Notes: generated from the letters alone by a model not told the origin. DNA of 64,000 bases from Salminus brasiliensis (GCF_030463535.1 NC_132880.1:40925842-40989841); one strand, 5' to 3'. Shown: positions 1 to 13,070, counted from the first letter of the stretch. Numbers and translations: made by a program.

Positions 1-133
1 CTGGGCATTTGTTTACATGTGCCGGGGTAACTTATTACACACTCCTAAAATATATATAGGTGATACAAAGGGTTCTTTGAGTGAAGCCACAGAAGAACCT
101 TTTTAGAACCATATAATAAAGAACCATACACTG

Positions 134-640
134 CATGTCCAAATGTTTGTGGACACTCTGTCTAATAGCATTCATCTACTTTTTAAGTTGTACCCATTGC
201 TGGCACAGATGTACAAATGCACACACATACAAAGCTTGTTTAGTCCTTGTAGACGGGTATTGTCAATAGAATAGGACTCTCTGGAGCAGATAAACATGAA
301 CCTATTGGCACCATGCCTAATGCCAGGTATGAGCTAGAGGGGTACAAACCCCCCACCATTATTGAGCTGTGGAGCAGTGGAACTGTGTTCTCTGGAGTGA
401 TGGATGGTGCTCCATCCAGTACATTTGGGATGAGTTTGGGAATCTGGAATGAGGTGGGGTTGGTGATCATCCAACATCTTAAAGTTACTAACGCTCTTGT
501 TGCTGAATGCAATCATGCTCCAGAATCTAGCAGAAAGCCTTTCTGGACAGTAGAGACAGCTGCTCCAACAAAAGCAGCATATACTCTTTTTATTACTCCT
601 GATTTCAGAAGAATCAATGACTGAGCAAGTGTCCCTGGAT
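134..640 (+). mobile_element. Tc1-like non-autonomous element, family A copy 1
   Basis: Begins with CATGTCCAAATGTTTGTGG and ends near GAGCAAGTGTCCC. The same internal words (GAGCTGTGGAGCAGTGGAAC, CAACAAAAGCAGCA) recur in eight other places in the window on both strands. The stretch near 361-400 resembles the Tc1 transposase region encoding EQW..VLWSD, which suggests an internally deleted Tc1-like element. An open frame at 313-624 is transposon-derived and not a host gene. Confidence 0.75.
589..594 (-). terminator. Candidate poly(A) signal of dclk3
   Basis: TTTATT on the plus strand is AATAAA on the minus strand, 182 bases beyond the dclk3 stop codon and inside the family A element at 134-640. 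A weaker variant, AGTAAA, lies at 745-750 just outside the element, so use of the transposon-borne signal is inferred, not shown. Confidence 0.45.
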
Positions 641-775
641 CTGTGAGTTTTACATTGACAATAACTTCTTTAAATCTCTAAAACTCACTTAAAGAACCCT
701 TTGCTAGCCCTGTGCTCAAGACTCAAGTGTCTCATATGGAAGCATTTACTGTGCTAGTGTTGAATTTCATGTGCC

Positions 776-3700
776 TCATTGAGAATCCTGCATATTTTTG
801 ATGTGAGATGATCCTTCTGGTTTGGTCTGAGCTTTTTGGTCCATTTTGCTGTTCCCGCTGATGATCAGACTTTCTGGTATCTTTTGGTTGCTGTGGGCTC
901 TACTCTCTGTAATCTGTGATTGTTTCTCTTGACTGTGAAGGTCTGTGAGATTTCCACTGCTCTGCCGTTCCTCATCTCGGCGTGCTGATATCTCCTGTAT
1001 GTGACCACTGTCTGAGTGTCTCTCCGGAGTCTGGTGATCTCTCTGGTCCGTGTTGATTTCTCTGTTATGTTGCGGTGTGTAATTGTTTGAGCTGTTTTCT
1101 CTGTTCCCTTTGATCTGTGCTGATTGACCTGTCTGTGCTGACATGCGTGGTTTAGGAGGATCGATGGGATCTGTTCTGTGGGCCGTGAAGCAGGTGGCAT
1201 TCATCTCCCCCGTGTGGCCACCCTGTGATGCTGCATGCAGGAGCCAGCTGTTCTGCAGGGTCTCACTGGCTGTCAACCTCACAGCCGGGTTCACCTCCAG
1301 CAGAGCCCTAATCAGAGCTTTAGCTCCTGAAATGGACACATACACAAACAATGAGTCAACCGGTAGCCAGGGAGAGACTGACCTTTTGCACACAGAATGG
1401 TTCTCAGCTGTAACTGCAGGCACTTTATTGGTTAATTGTAGTCTGCAGTTACCTTCGTTCCTTTTTAGACATGCTGGTGTAATTATAGTGGAATGCAAAA
1501 GTTTGGGCACTCCTGGTCAAAATATCTGTTTTTGTGAATAGCAGCAGTGAGTAAAGCCTGTTTTTCAAAAGGCATACAGTTAAAGATGACACACTTCTTT
1601 AATAATTTAAGCAAGATTAGATTAGTTGTTATTTCCGTCTTGAAATGTGAAATGTTGCTCAATCCACTGGCTGCAAAACAAGCCCAAAGTTTAACAGTTG
1701 ATGATTATAACATATAATATAATATCTTACTAAAAGTCTTTTGCAGTTAGTCTGGAATTTTTAGTTGCCTTCCTAGACATTCTTTGCTCTCTCACAAAGT
1801 TGTCTTGGTTTTTCAAACTTCCAGACTTGGCCTCCTTTTTATAGCCTTCTCCTGCTTTGTAGACATCAGGCATTTTAGTTTTCAGACTGCTTCCCAGCTG
1901 CTTGGAGGAGCCAATGGCTGTTCATTGTTGGGACAAGGCTTAAGGAGTAAGAGTATTCATAAAGCTTTGACATTTGCATCTCCTGGCTGCTCCGAATGAT
2001 GACTGCTAACAAGCCATAGCCCTAACAAACTAATTAGGGTCATATACCTTCGTAAAAGTAATTGGATCAAGCTCTTGGGGTGCCCAAACTTTTGCATGGT
2101 GCCATTTTTTCCCACCCTTTCAACTCTAAAATATAAACAATGAAACTTAATGCACTAATCTTGCTTAATGTTTTGAAAAGAATGTTTTCTCCTTCATTTT
2201 TTTGTCTTTTGAAGATCAATTCATGTTCTACTCACTTCTACTACTGACAGAAATTGTACCAAGGCGTGCCCAAACTTTTGCATTCCACTGCATATTGTTA
2301 TCTTAGCTAAAACAATATATACATATATGTGTATTTATATTTTGTGCACACAAATCACAATGATTATTTTAATATTTATTTCAATCATTTTTGTAGATTG
2401 TTGTACATTGTACATTGTGTACATTTCCTCTGTGTACACAGCCCAAGCTCACATGGTCAGGTTTCAGATAAACAAACACTAAGCAGATTTCATTTCAGTA
2501 ATGATACAGGTCAGTGTCTTTTCAGAGTCGCACCTTCAGACACATGGTCCCAGTAAGGTGGCAAAAAGTGGACCACTCCCTTCTGTATGAGACCAAAGAG
2601 CTCCTCCTGATTGCGGTCTGGACTGCGGAATGGCGGGAACCCACTAAGCAATACAAACAGTATAACACCCGTCGCCCAGATATCCACTGCAACACCATAC
2701 CCTACAGACACAGAGACACACAGCTGAAGAGTATGAGCAGACTTCAACAGCCAAATACTGCAATACTGTCAACCTGACACAAATACAACTCTAAATACCA
2801 AAGCGAGAACCAAACTGGTTTATAGAAACTTCTTCTTGCTCATCAGAGGATTTTTTTTAATTGCATGCAAAATTCAGATTTACATGACAGCCTCTTAGGT
2901 ACGCCAAGGCTGCAGGCTAAGACTAAGTTTGCTCAAATGCTGAGTTTGGCTCTATTGCTGGGAATAGGGGTTCCCACTATGGGAGTCCACAAGAGCATGA
3001 CTGTCTGTGTTCTCACTGGGAACATCCTGGTAAGATTCTGATGTGTACATATACAGTATGTAGTCTGTCACACTGTCACACAAACTCCTTGTGCATTATA
3101 TGGACAAAAGAATTGGGACACCTGCTCATTCCTTCCTTCTTACAAAATCTATGCTATTAGAAAAGAGTGTTTCCTGTTTTTGTTGGAGTACATGTCTCTG
3201 CTGTCCAGAGAAGGCTTTTTATACTAGATTTTGGAGCACTGTTATGAGGATTTGATTGCATCCAGCGACAAAATCAAGGTCAGGATGCTGGATGATGATC
3301 CATAACTCCTTAACCTTTTCTGAAAGTATTGGATAGGGCACCATCATTCCACTGCTCCACAGCTCAATGCAGGGTGTGATACCTCTGTAGCCACACCTGG
3401 CATTAGGCATGGTGCCAATGAGTTGTCCAATCCATTCTACAATGGTTTGAGAATGCTTTTGTTTTTCACAGACAGAACAGGGTAACTGGTTCTCGCCTGT
3501 GTGTGCTGAAATGTGCATTGAAAAGAAATGTGGTATCATGTGCATGCATAAAATATGCATAAATATGATGAAATATGTGACATCAGCACAATTCTTACCA
3601 AAAGAAGGAAACTTAAAGCCAGTAATTGTTTTGATGTAACATATTTCATCTATGTGCAACTGCTCAACACATTTTCACCCTGAACCACTTTATTCAGTGT

Positions 3701-6700
3701 GGTATGATGTTACTTGGGTGGCTATGATGGACTTTATTATTTCACAAGTAATTACTGTAATTAGAAGCAATTCCAATCATAACAACAAAGATATCATTAT
3801 AAACCTGTCAAACCATTTTTCTACAACAAACTGACTTCTCACCTGTCTCAGCAAGTATCTCAGGAGCAACGTAAGTTGGTGTGCCACATACTGTGAATAC
3901 TGGTTCTGTCACCACCATAGCCAATCCGAAATCAGCCAGCTTCAGATTTACACTGCCATTCCCTTGGCGTTGGACCTTAGCATGAAGTTGAGAAAACAGT
4001 AAACAAGTGACTCTGGTGACTTCAACCCCAGCAGGTCCCACAACAATGCAAAGCAATCAGACATTCATCTTATTTGTGTTTTAGTGTACTCTTTGAAGGC
4101 TACTTCTGTGTCTACTTATGTCTCACCAGAAGGTTTTCAGGCTTGATGTCTCTGTGTGCGATGCTCTTGTTGTGAATGTACTCCAGGGCCTGGCTGATGT
4201 CTCTGATCATTCGGGCTGCACACGGCTCACTGAAGCGCCCGCTCCGGGCGATGGCATCGAACAGATCTCCGCCAGTGACCAACTCCATCAGCAAGTAAAC
4301 ATGTGTGTCTGTGTGGTGCGAGCGCAATAGCTGCACCAAGCGTGGGTGTGCCAGGCTACGCAACAGAACGATCTCATTTTGGATCATGTGACCGCGGCCC
4401 TGCAGCTTGGCCTTGTCCACCATCTTCATGGCGAACATTTTGGTGCAGCCTCGCACACGGCACTCTCGCACCACCGCAAAGTTCCCGTCACCTACTACGC
4501 AACCTATCTCATAGCAGCGCTCAATTTCCTCTGGTGAAACCTCAACACCATCAGGCGGAAGCTGCTGCTGCCAGTCTCTCTGCTCTACTATTTCTGCTTT
4601 AGGCCTGTCCTGGTCAGCAGGTGCTTCTGTTTGGGCCTCAGGAATTAGGACTTTTTGATGGTTTTGCAGCACATTTGGGTCATTGCTTGGATTCAGGCGG
4701 TCTGGTTGCACTTCAGTATTTAGTTGTTGCTGCGGTGGGCTTTCCACCTCATTGTTCTGAGATGGAGGAGCTTTGCTCTGATTATTACGGCCCTCCCATT
4801 TAGCACACTGCCTTTTTCCAATTGGGGGGATAGGTGGCCCAGCCCCTCTGCAGCTCCGACAGTAAACAGACTCTTTCTTCATCTCTGTCTCTTTCTCCTC
4901 TTTTGTCTGAACTTTGAGGTTTACCCTCCAGTGCTCCCACTCTCCCCTCTGCCTTTCTCGCCTACCCCTGTCCTTGTGCCTAGCATGTGCTCTGACTGGC
5001 TGCAAATTGTTGACTGCAGGTTGAGTGACTAGAGCTACATTCTGAGAGCTGTCTACATGGGGGTCACCGTCATGGAAACCACTATCAGCTTTGGCTGCTT
5101 TATGTCTCAGGATCCGCTCCCACAACTTCAGCAAGTGTTCACGATAACCCGGACTGTCGGGGTATAACTCCTCCAGGGCAGCCTGTACTTCACCAAGGGA
5201 TGGCCGATTACCCCCAAAGGCCAGAAAGGCATGGTCAAATTGGAAGAAGTCTGAGAGGCTGTGGATCTCTCGGCCAGCTGGGCTGAAGAGGTGGCGGACA
5301 CGGCCATTGCTCCAACTAGGAAAGCCAAGTGCTTCTGAGACATCGGCTATGAGCAGCTCGAACGTCTGCACTGCCCGGCGGTTCAGAAGAAGAGAGATCT
5401 TCCGTAAGTCATGCTCTCCACATGGCCGAACAACTGTCACGATGCGTGGCCGCACTGGACTCGCCTCAGCATGCCGTCCATGGAAGCCATTCGCCCTCGC
5501 TGCCACAGGTTCCTCCCACCCATATGATCCAATCACAGCACTTTCCAAAGACCTATAGGCAGCAGGAGGTTTCAGGCTCTTGGATCCATATGTGTATGAG
5601 GGCAGGGCGTGCCGAGGAGCAGCATTCGGACACTTAGGAAGTCTGGTTCTCTGATCTGAAACAAACAGACAAAGATAGTTTGATATAAATGAAAACCTTC
5701 ATCTTAAATTATGGAAAAATTATGAAAAAAACTTTACACAATTCCCTTTAACCCAAATTCCATAAATAATTATGGAATTAGTTGGGGAGCTGGGGAACAT
5801 CTAGTAGAAAGCCTTACTTGGACAGTAGAGACAGTTACTCCAACAAAAGCAGGATAAACTATTTTTAATAACCTTGATTTTGGAAAAAACAATGATAACT
5901 ATTTAAATATATATATATATAGTTTCTGTCATGTATCTCCATTCTTTTTGACATAATCTGAACCTGACAGTTGTTCTTTACATTGTCTCAACATTACATG
6001 ATGAATGGACCAATAGAAAGGGTCAGGAATTATACATAGACCTGTGTGAGGCTACAGTTGTGCTCACCTGCCCGTGTCCCTCACCTGGAAGATAAAGCAG
6101 ATGATGCTTCTGAGCTTACTGAACTAAAAAAATGTTTTGCCTCAGCGTTGCGTTGAAGAAAAAAAGGCTCCCTGGGGAACGAAGGAGGAAGTGCAGAGTG
6201 TTAATAATTCAGAGCAGGTGCACGGCGAGAAGCTTCTCTGAGCCCTGTGTACTCTCAGATAGCACCTCACACTCCAGGGGAACGGAAAAGGATCAAATCT
6301 GATCGTGTCGGATCTGCTTACATAAGACACAACAGAGTAACACAGCTTCTGTGTGTGTGTGTGTGTGTGTGTGTGTATCCTGGGTATGTACATGGCATGT
6401 GATAAACCTCCTTACTATTTCAGCGTGTCAGATGCACATTTTCACTTTCGAGCCAAGACTCAAAACTGAAAAAAGAAAAACAAGAAAAATAAACTGCAGA
6501 GGAGGGAGCTGTACACAAAGCCCACGGCTGAAGAGACCCCCTAAAGCACCCAGACTGCAGGTTTCTTGCATAGTGTGGTTTTAACGAAGGCTGTCACTTC
6601 TGATCACTGTAAACTAAGCGCTGGGCGGCCAAAGCAGGTCAGAGTAAACCTGCCAGTTCTTTAGTTTCTGTAGGTGAACAGTCCGTCTTCTAATGACCTT

Positions 6701-6893
6701 TTAGTTCTTACTGAATCAGAGGAGAAACGAACATTTCAGTGGCATTAAATGAATGACCCAGACTGAGCATCACCTCATCCTGCAGGTCCAGCTGCTAAAA
6801 TGAAGCTACTCTGTGGAAGTTAGGCCTACCTGCCACTTTCCATGACTTCCCTGCAGGCTGAGGCTCCAGACGCTGCTTCCACAGGGGGGTCAT
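776..6893 (-). CDS. dclk3: Doublecortin-like kinase 3 (serine/threonine protein kinase DCLK3)
   Basis: Five coding exons on the minus strand: 6893-6830, 5655-4127, 3975-3843, 2701-2534, 1326-776; all GT-AG with matching phases, total 814 aa. One doublecortin (DCX) domain lies at about residues 90-172 (begins [25 protein letters not shown]). A hydrophilic linker leads to the kinase domain at about 403-660: glycine loop GDGNFAVV, lysine in FAMK (about 432), HRDIKPEN (about 522), DFG (about 546), activation segment GTPTYVAPE. All catalytic residues are intact, so an active CaMK-type kinase is expected. A polar, Q/S/R-rich tail of about 150 residues follows. The first exon (21 residues, [15 protein letters not shown]...) is my inference: it is the only upstream ATG I found in a frame and phase that joins the second exon, which has no ATG before the DCX domain. 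One DCX domain rather than two, and the sequence itself, favour DCLK3 over DCLK1/2. Confidence 0.9.
1486..2292. mobile_element. Tc1/mariner-type MITE with long inverted ends
   Basis: The left end reads AGTGGAATGCAAAAGTTTGG and the right end is its reverse complement (CAAACTTTTGCATTCCACT). Similarity of the two arms continues inward for well over 100 bases (for example, TTTAAGCAAGATTAG on the left and TTAAGCAAGATTAGTGC in the inverted right arm). It is flanked by TA, the Tc1/mariner target. A second inner copy of the terminal word lies near 2078-2095. No transposase frame remains. It sits wholly in the last intron of dclk3. Confidence 0.8.
3096..3420 (-). mobile_element. Family A Tc1-like MITE, copy 2
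   Basis: Inverted copy beginning with the terminal word TATGGACAAAAGAATTGGGA and containing CCACTGCTCCACAGCTCAAT, the complement of the family core. It lies in the dclk3 intron between 2702 and 3842. Confidence 0.75.
5787..5893 (+). mobile_element. Family A MITE fragment, copy 3
   Basis: Contains CAGTAGAGACAGTTACTCCA and CAACAAAAGCAGGATAAAC, the 3' part of the family. It lies in dclk3 intron 1. Confidence 0.65.
5930..6035 (-). repeat. Interspersed repeat family B fragment
   Basis: In reverse complement it carries CTATTGGTCCATTCATCATG followed by a GACAATGTAAAGAAC-like stretch. Related copies lie near 36700, 47150 and 48010. The class is unknown; it has no coding capacity. Confidence 0.55.
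6351..6377. repeat. (GT)n microsatellite
   Basis: Perfect GT dinucleotide run in dclk3 intron 1. Confidence 0.95.
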
Positions 6894-7196
6894 GCTCTAC
6901 TCCAGCTCCGCGACCACCACAGACATTGAGGGCCATGAGGTGAGAGACTCTGTTACGAGGCAGCAAACTTTTGAGCTCGGGTATCGGGTCGTAGGCAACA
7001 TTACGCAACGAGCTTTCGGGACGGTCCGGTCCTACACCTCAAGTAACACGGGAATATCGGGAACGCGCATCTTTTGGACGACGGGACGAGCTCGCGCAAC
7101 CGGATACCGCACATCCTGCTGCACGAGCGTCTCCACGGTAACCGTCCACCTCTTTAAATGCAGAGCTCTAAAGAAGAACCCCCCACCCTCCGCATG

Positions 7197-7227
<31 letters not shown>

Positions 7228-7230
7228 GCG
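6894..7230 (-). promoter_or_regulatory. Probable dclk3 5' UTR / promoter region
   Basis: The segment just upstream of the inferred dclk3 ATG is richer in G+C and CpG than the surrounding intergenic DNA (ACGGGACGAGCTCGCGC and similar). It ends in a CA microsatellite at 7197-7223. No TATA box was seen. The assignment rests on position and base composition only. Confidence 0.4.
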
Positions 7231-8154
7231 CGTAGGATCGAGTGGTATCGTAACTCTCGTCCCTGCCTGAATCTCAGCTGGATCTCAGTATCAGTGACTC
7301 TGGGTGGCTTTAGTTCACAAAACTGTTGTTTAACTTCGTTGGGACCACCTTGCAACCCACCCTTCATCACAAACTCGTTACAATTACGCCCACATCATTA
7401 GCATGGATTAAGAAAATAGATTTTCACATTTTGAATGTCTAACTCATGTTTATGTATTAATTTATCATTTTCTGTCATTTTATTTATTCAAAAAATACCC
7501 CAATTTTATTTTTATATTTTTTGCTTTATGATTCTAAGCCCCATATTTATTAATTTTCCTCTATGACTCATTTACTTATTTATTCAATTATCTACCATAC
7601 CCATTTATTTATTAATGTGCTACACCCATTCATTCATTTAGGTTACCTTTTATTGATTTCTGCTTCTATTTTTGCTGGACAGTCTAACGGGTCTGCCTGG
7701 AAAAGGCAATTTCGCTTACTGACTGAAGTAAGTGACTGACTGATGAACCTTGTTGAAACCTGCATGCTCAAGATCCGCCTCTTGTTTGCCTAGAAAAGAC
7801 ATTCTCTTGTATTGACTGGTATCTGAGATCTACATTTCGCCACAAGGCTAACGAGTATATGTGCGGCAGAGAGGAGATGTAATCTTAGTTAAGCTGAGGT
7901 TATGTCTTACTTGAAACATTATTGATAAGGGACACATCTGCATTAGCATCACTACTCCAATGTTAGCATTGCATCACAAGTCATGTTCATGAGGACTTAG
8001 CCCCTTCACCTCTTAAAACCAGGGCAAGACTCTGAGGGCAAGACTTGCGTCCTTGACCAAGCTGGGTCACATGAAATGGTACATGAAGCATGATATATGT
8101 ATTTGTTTTAGATAAAGAAGCGTTACCTGATGTGCCTGAAATCAGCCTGTGATC

Positions 8155-8350
8155 TGAGGTGGTAGAGTAATATTACAGGATTTTACACAAATACGACAAG
8201 AGCTCTTGTGCAGTTTTACCTGCGTTAGGCCTACATCGTGCAGTAGCAGTGTTCCAGTCAGGAGTGGCAATGACGGAGAAGCTATTCTCCCTGTTACAGT
8301 CAGGTTGAGCATCAACATGATTCTGAAGCTGCTGTTTTAAAGTAAAAATG
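8155..8350 (+). repeat. Interspersed repeat family D, copy 1
   Basis: Shares an ordered series of words with 40525-40740: GTAATATTACAGGATTTTAC, GGAGTGGCAATGACGGAGA and AAGCTGCTGTTTTAA. A shorter relative lies at 33575-33645. The class is unknown. Confidence 0.6.
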
Positions 8351-10540
8351 CTGGTTTGCTTTAACTGGTTTTGGTATTTAAATCATTTAGACATTTACAG
8401 ACTGTTCCTTGCCAGCAACTGTCTGAAAATCCTCAGTTATATTTACCTTTATGTTGCTGGTTTTAGCTGTGGAGTAATGTTATGTATAAGTGTACTCAAG
8501 GCTTAATTCATGTGTTCATTTATAGTATTTTATAGCAGGGGTTACAGGGATAGCATTCCAGCAGCTGGGCACTTGTATCATGTTTGAGAGAGGCTTTTCT
8601 CATGCCTGGAGGCGTTTGTAATATGCCCATGGATTTAAACTTTATGAAATTTGTGCTTAGGAAGTAATTTTGTCTTTTCAGTTGGGATATCTGTAATTGT
8701 AGCCCTTCTAAGGTCAAACTGTTGTTGTTTTCCTTTTATATAGCTTTTTCTTTGTTCAATATAAAGTGCTATTTTGATTGTGTTTTCCTTATTTATGTTT
8801 GAGAAATTCATGCAGTATGCTGGCAGTATGGGCTGCATCAAAAATCAATTTTTTCAGTATGATGTGTGGTTTGCAGTCACCAATTTAAAATCTCACAACC
8901 ACCCCAGTGAGCTGATTCATTACCAGATAATGAATGACAATGCAGACAATGATAACAATGCAACAGACAAAGACAACCATACCGCCGACCATATTATTAC
9001 ACATATCTTAATTTTTATAAACAATTAAACAGTTGATCTCTTGTACAGTGCCACCGGTTCATCATCATGATCCTTTTAGTTGGTTCTCAAATTTAGTTGA
9101 AAATTCCAATATCATGTAAAGGACTGCTCTTTTAGAAGTTTCCCAAAATGCATTATCTTTGATCAATTTAATAAGAAAGTAACTGACAATACAATCACCC
9201 AAACAAGCTGAGTAGAACCTGTTTACCAACATATAGCTAACTAGAGCTTGAAACCAAGAACCTGGGATGATAACCAAAAAGCAAATGTGATCCAGGTGTA
9301 ATCAGTGACCTATGGTGCACAATAGTCACACTTTATTAAATCTAACAGATGTAACCTGTGATCTAATTTCACCCCTAGCAAAATGATAGGATGATGACCT
9401 CTAAAGATACAAACATAAAGATACACCATAAACCATAAAAATACAACATACAAAATAGAAATAGAAGTTTATGGAAGTTCAATAAAACATGTCTTTCATT
9501 TAAATAAATACAGTAAAATAATTTAAATATTAAATAAATACAATATTAAATTCTGATTTAATACTTATGTCAGCTTTTAGGATATAATACATAGTTATGT
9601 ATTCATGTTATGTATTATTTAATTTTTTATAACATTAACCACAAAATTATTGTTTTCACATTTTTTGTGTGCTTACTTTATTTTCAGTGTCTTTTATTGT
9701 TCAACTTGTATTCTGTAGATTTCGCTCCACTCTCTGTGTGAACGCCCTAACTGGTTAAAAAGATGTTTTAAACAGGTCTGTTTAAATATGGACTGCTTTA
9801 TGAATGAGGCACAAAACAGTGCGCCCAATCAGGACAGAGCTCCGTTACACACATTAGTCTTAAAGGCACGGCAACAAAAAACAGCCTGTGTAATTTCTAA
9901 GGGACAAAGAGAGTTTGGAAAAATGGACATGTAGACATAATTTATCATGAATTATGACCATGTTTGGTATAAAAATCACAAAATCACACCCTGACTAAAT
10001 TTCCCTTTATGTACTTCCCTTATGTATCGTCCAAATTTGGCCATCTTATCCATAAAAAAGCTAGGCTAAGACTAAACTGTGCAGTCCTATTGCCCTCAGC
10101 ACTGGGGGAATTCTGGAGATTGAGCTCTGTTATTAGGGGAATGAAGAATGTAGTACAAACCAGTCATTTTGTTGCAAATCACCCAACTATAGAGACATGA
10201 CTATAAAGAGCTAACAGGATAGAGGACTCTTTTTCTTCACATTCTGCATATCCAGCCAGTCTTGATCCACAGAGTTCCAATTGGAATTCAAGCATTTCTG
10301 ATTATAAAGCACATTGTTTTGTCTGGTATTTGCTGTTTTTTGGGGGTTGTGTGTGTGTGTGATTGCATTTTGCAGCGTGGAACACAGCCACAGATGTGCA
10401 GAGTTGTAAATGATGGCAATTCAAATCTGAAATGTCTTCCATCTGCTTTTCCACTTTTGTGTTCTCTTCAGCTCAGTCTGTCTGGTTTCAGGCACACTTT
10501 AAGCAAGAAAGCCCAACACTTTTTATTCTGTCTGTTTGTT

Positions 10541-10542
<2 letters not shown>

Positions 10543-10582
<40 letters not shown>

Positions 10583-10590
10583 CCTTTCTC
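10543..10590. repeat. (TC)n microsatellite
   Basis: CT dinucleotide run with a few interruptions. Neighbouring open frames are products of the repeat. Confidence 0.95.
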
Positions 10591-12109
10591 TCTCGACATG
10601 GGTACATTTCCATGGATACAGCTAACAAAGGCCTGTCCCATTGTGTCTTTTCTTTATTCTGCTCTGAACTGGGCATTATCTCACCCTCCCCTAATAGTGT
10701 GGGTGCGTGTATGTGTGTGTGTGAGACTGTGTGTGCAGAAGTGTGTGTGTGTGTGGAGGGGGGTGCATTTCCATTTGTTTCTTGTGTACCGCTTCTTGTA
10801 TAACCTCCAGATGGCGCTGCATACATGTGCCAGATAGAATGCCCTGTGTGCCCAGTGCACATGTACTATACACACGCACACACACAGTTAGACCTTGAGA
10901 AAAGGCTGTGGTTGATGAGGAGTATGACTTGTGCTGCTTGTTGTTGTAGATGTGTGACTGTTTATGCAGTAATAAGTCGTCTCCACCACTCCTGTGCTAG
11001 ACTTCCCTACAGCCAGTCTCTCGCCATCCAAAATGAGTGTCACCTCTCACCTCTTTTCCTTGAGGTCACATTCCTTCCCTTGCACACACACTCTTCACAT
11101 CTCTTCAGCACCTGTTTGTGTCCAATGTCAAACACATGACCTCAGTATTTACTCACACATTTGTGTTAAATTAGATACACTGACAATCTAGTCCAGAAAC
11201 CCATCTGTGTGAGGACTGATGAAATCAGGGTGTTTGAAAGTAGTAGTCCAAATGAAAGTTTTTTTTTGTTTTGCTGAACAACTGAATTGAAGAAAGATTT
11301 GGTGTGTTTTGCAACACGTACAGTGCGTGGTTTCTACATCAGCACAGCTTTTGTAATGTATGTGAAAGTGCATGAGTGTGTATCCTGTGAGTATTTGGCA
11401 GCAGTAAGTTGAAGAAACTGGAGAAGCCACGTGGAGGCCTATAAATGAGCCACCAGGGGAAGTAGTTTGCTTATTACATGTGTTGACATATCCCATATGT
11501 ATACTGATACTTGTAGTGTAAGTATGAAAGCATTACATTTCGCAGCAAATGAGAAATGACAAATCACACACAAAGAGGCATTTGCAGCTATCAATAGGCA
11601 ACAGTCACTAATATTAATAACTCCCCCCACAGTTCAAATTTCTAAAATGCAATAGACTCATTATCAAAGAGTGTCAGTCAGGAAAAACATTCAGCCACTA
11701 TAAGCCTAATGGATAAGAAAGCTATCGGTAATGGTGGCAGCATGCTAAATGACAGATTGGCCTGGACAGGAAAGGTATGTGCTGTGTGTGTGCAGATGCA
11801 CTTAACATGGTTTCCTAAGAAGACTTTCATCCCCCCTCCACCCCCAACCACCTCCGCCCACATCCCACCCTAAGGAAAATCCAGATTATGAAAGACAAGG
11901 TGTGGCTTTCTTTAAGGAAAAAGAACCCAGATATTCCAACAAGATACCGCTGGTTTGGAGTTTACTTGCACAGTTAGTGTAAGCTTTGAACTGGGCCTGT
12001 TTCCTTTTCCTCAGAAGAAGAGAGCTACTCACTGTTAATGTCTGGAAAATGACATCACATTACGTCCAGCATGCTCCTTTTCACAGCTGGAGTGGGTGAT
12101 TTTGTAAAA

Positions 12110-12388
12110 GTTCATTCATTGTTTAATCTGAAATCAAGGGTCTTGAAAAAGAGTTTATCCTGCGTTTGTTAGAGTAACTGTCTCTACTGTCCAGGAGAAG
12201 CTTTCTACTATATTTTGGAGGAGCACTGCTGTGAGGATTTGATTGTTTTCAGCAACAAGAGTGTTAGTGAGGTCAGGATGCTGCATGATCACCTCATCCC
12301 AAACTCATCCAAAAAGTATTTCGATGAAGCACCACTCCACTGCTCCACAGCTCAGTACTGGTGAGCTTCGTACCCCTCCAGCCCATTT
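12110..12388 (-). mobile_element. Family A MITE, copy 4
   Basis: Inverted copy with AGTAACTGTCTCTACTGTCC and CCACTGCTCCACAGCTCAGT. One end is truncated. Confidence 0.7.
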
Positions 12389-13007
12389 GATTTATTACTT
12401 GAGATTTTAAGAGTCTTTCCAAAAATACAACAAAACATAGCACTAAAATCACCTACTCCAGCTTTATTGCACTTTAGCAACTCACCAGCAAACCACCAAG
12501 TCTTCATGTACTGAATATAGTGTGTTAGAGCAGGAAAATGCTTAAACCCTGAATAGCTGTGGTCTTCCAGGAGGTCATTTTGACACCACAGTCTCAGATC
12601 ACCTCTAAAATAGCTGACACATCTTTGTTAATACGGTGGCTTGGACTGAGGTGGACTGAAATAGATGGTGATTAAATGTGTATGACTTCCTACGAAGTTA
12701 GTCTAGTCTGTAAACTAGACTGATCTTTCTCTATCTGATAGCTTTCTACTGCTTTTACAGCAGACTCACGGTGGAAACCACTGCTAATCCCTGTGGTCCG
12801 GCCCAAGTTGACCACAGCATGAAGCCATTCACCAAGAGGAACAAACAGGAACAGATGTTTGCTAATGGCTGCAAACGGCACAACATCTGCTTTCTTACAG
12901 AATGTCAGACTCTATAAATAATTCAGAAGCTTATAATCAGACCTAAGACCTTGTTATGACAACAACAAGGCATTTACATATACACTATTTCACAAAGGAC
13001 GTTCAAT

Positions 13008-13008
<1 letters not shown>

Positions 13009-13061
<53 letters not shown>

Positions 13062-13070
13062 AGAGAGAAT
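13009..13070. repeat. (CA)n followed by (GA)n microsatellite
   Basis: A short CA run passes directly into a GA run of about 40 bases. Confidence 0.95.

Larger units (their letters stand above)
7231..12109. other. dclk3-fabp3 intergenic DNA, no gene seen
   Basis: Divergent intergenic spacer between dclk3 and fabp3. It is AT-rich at 7420-7660 and 9400-9720. Open frames here are short, lack family similarity and often arise from CA/GT or TC runs (10543-10590 and 10705-10760). A family D repeat lies at 8155-8350. I see no conserved protein or RNA gene. Confidence 0.6.

Noticed and set aside
240-624. Overlapping open frames of 60-103 codons on both strands
   Set aside because: They lie inside the family A MITE, and the same frame recurs in other copies; transposon-derived, no host gene.
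10262-10885. Frames up to 191 codons on both strands
   Set aside because: Composition is dictated by TC and GT/CA runs (Ser-Leu, Thr-His and Val-Cys strings); no domain or splice structure.
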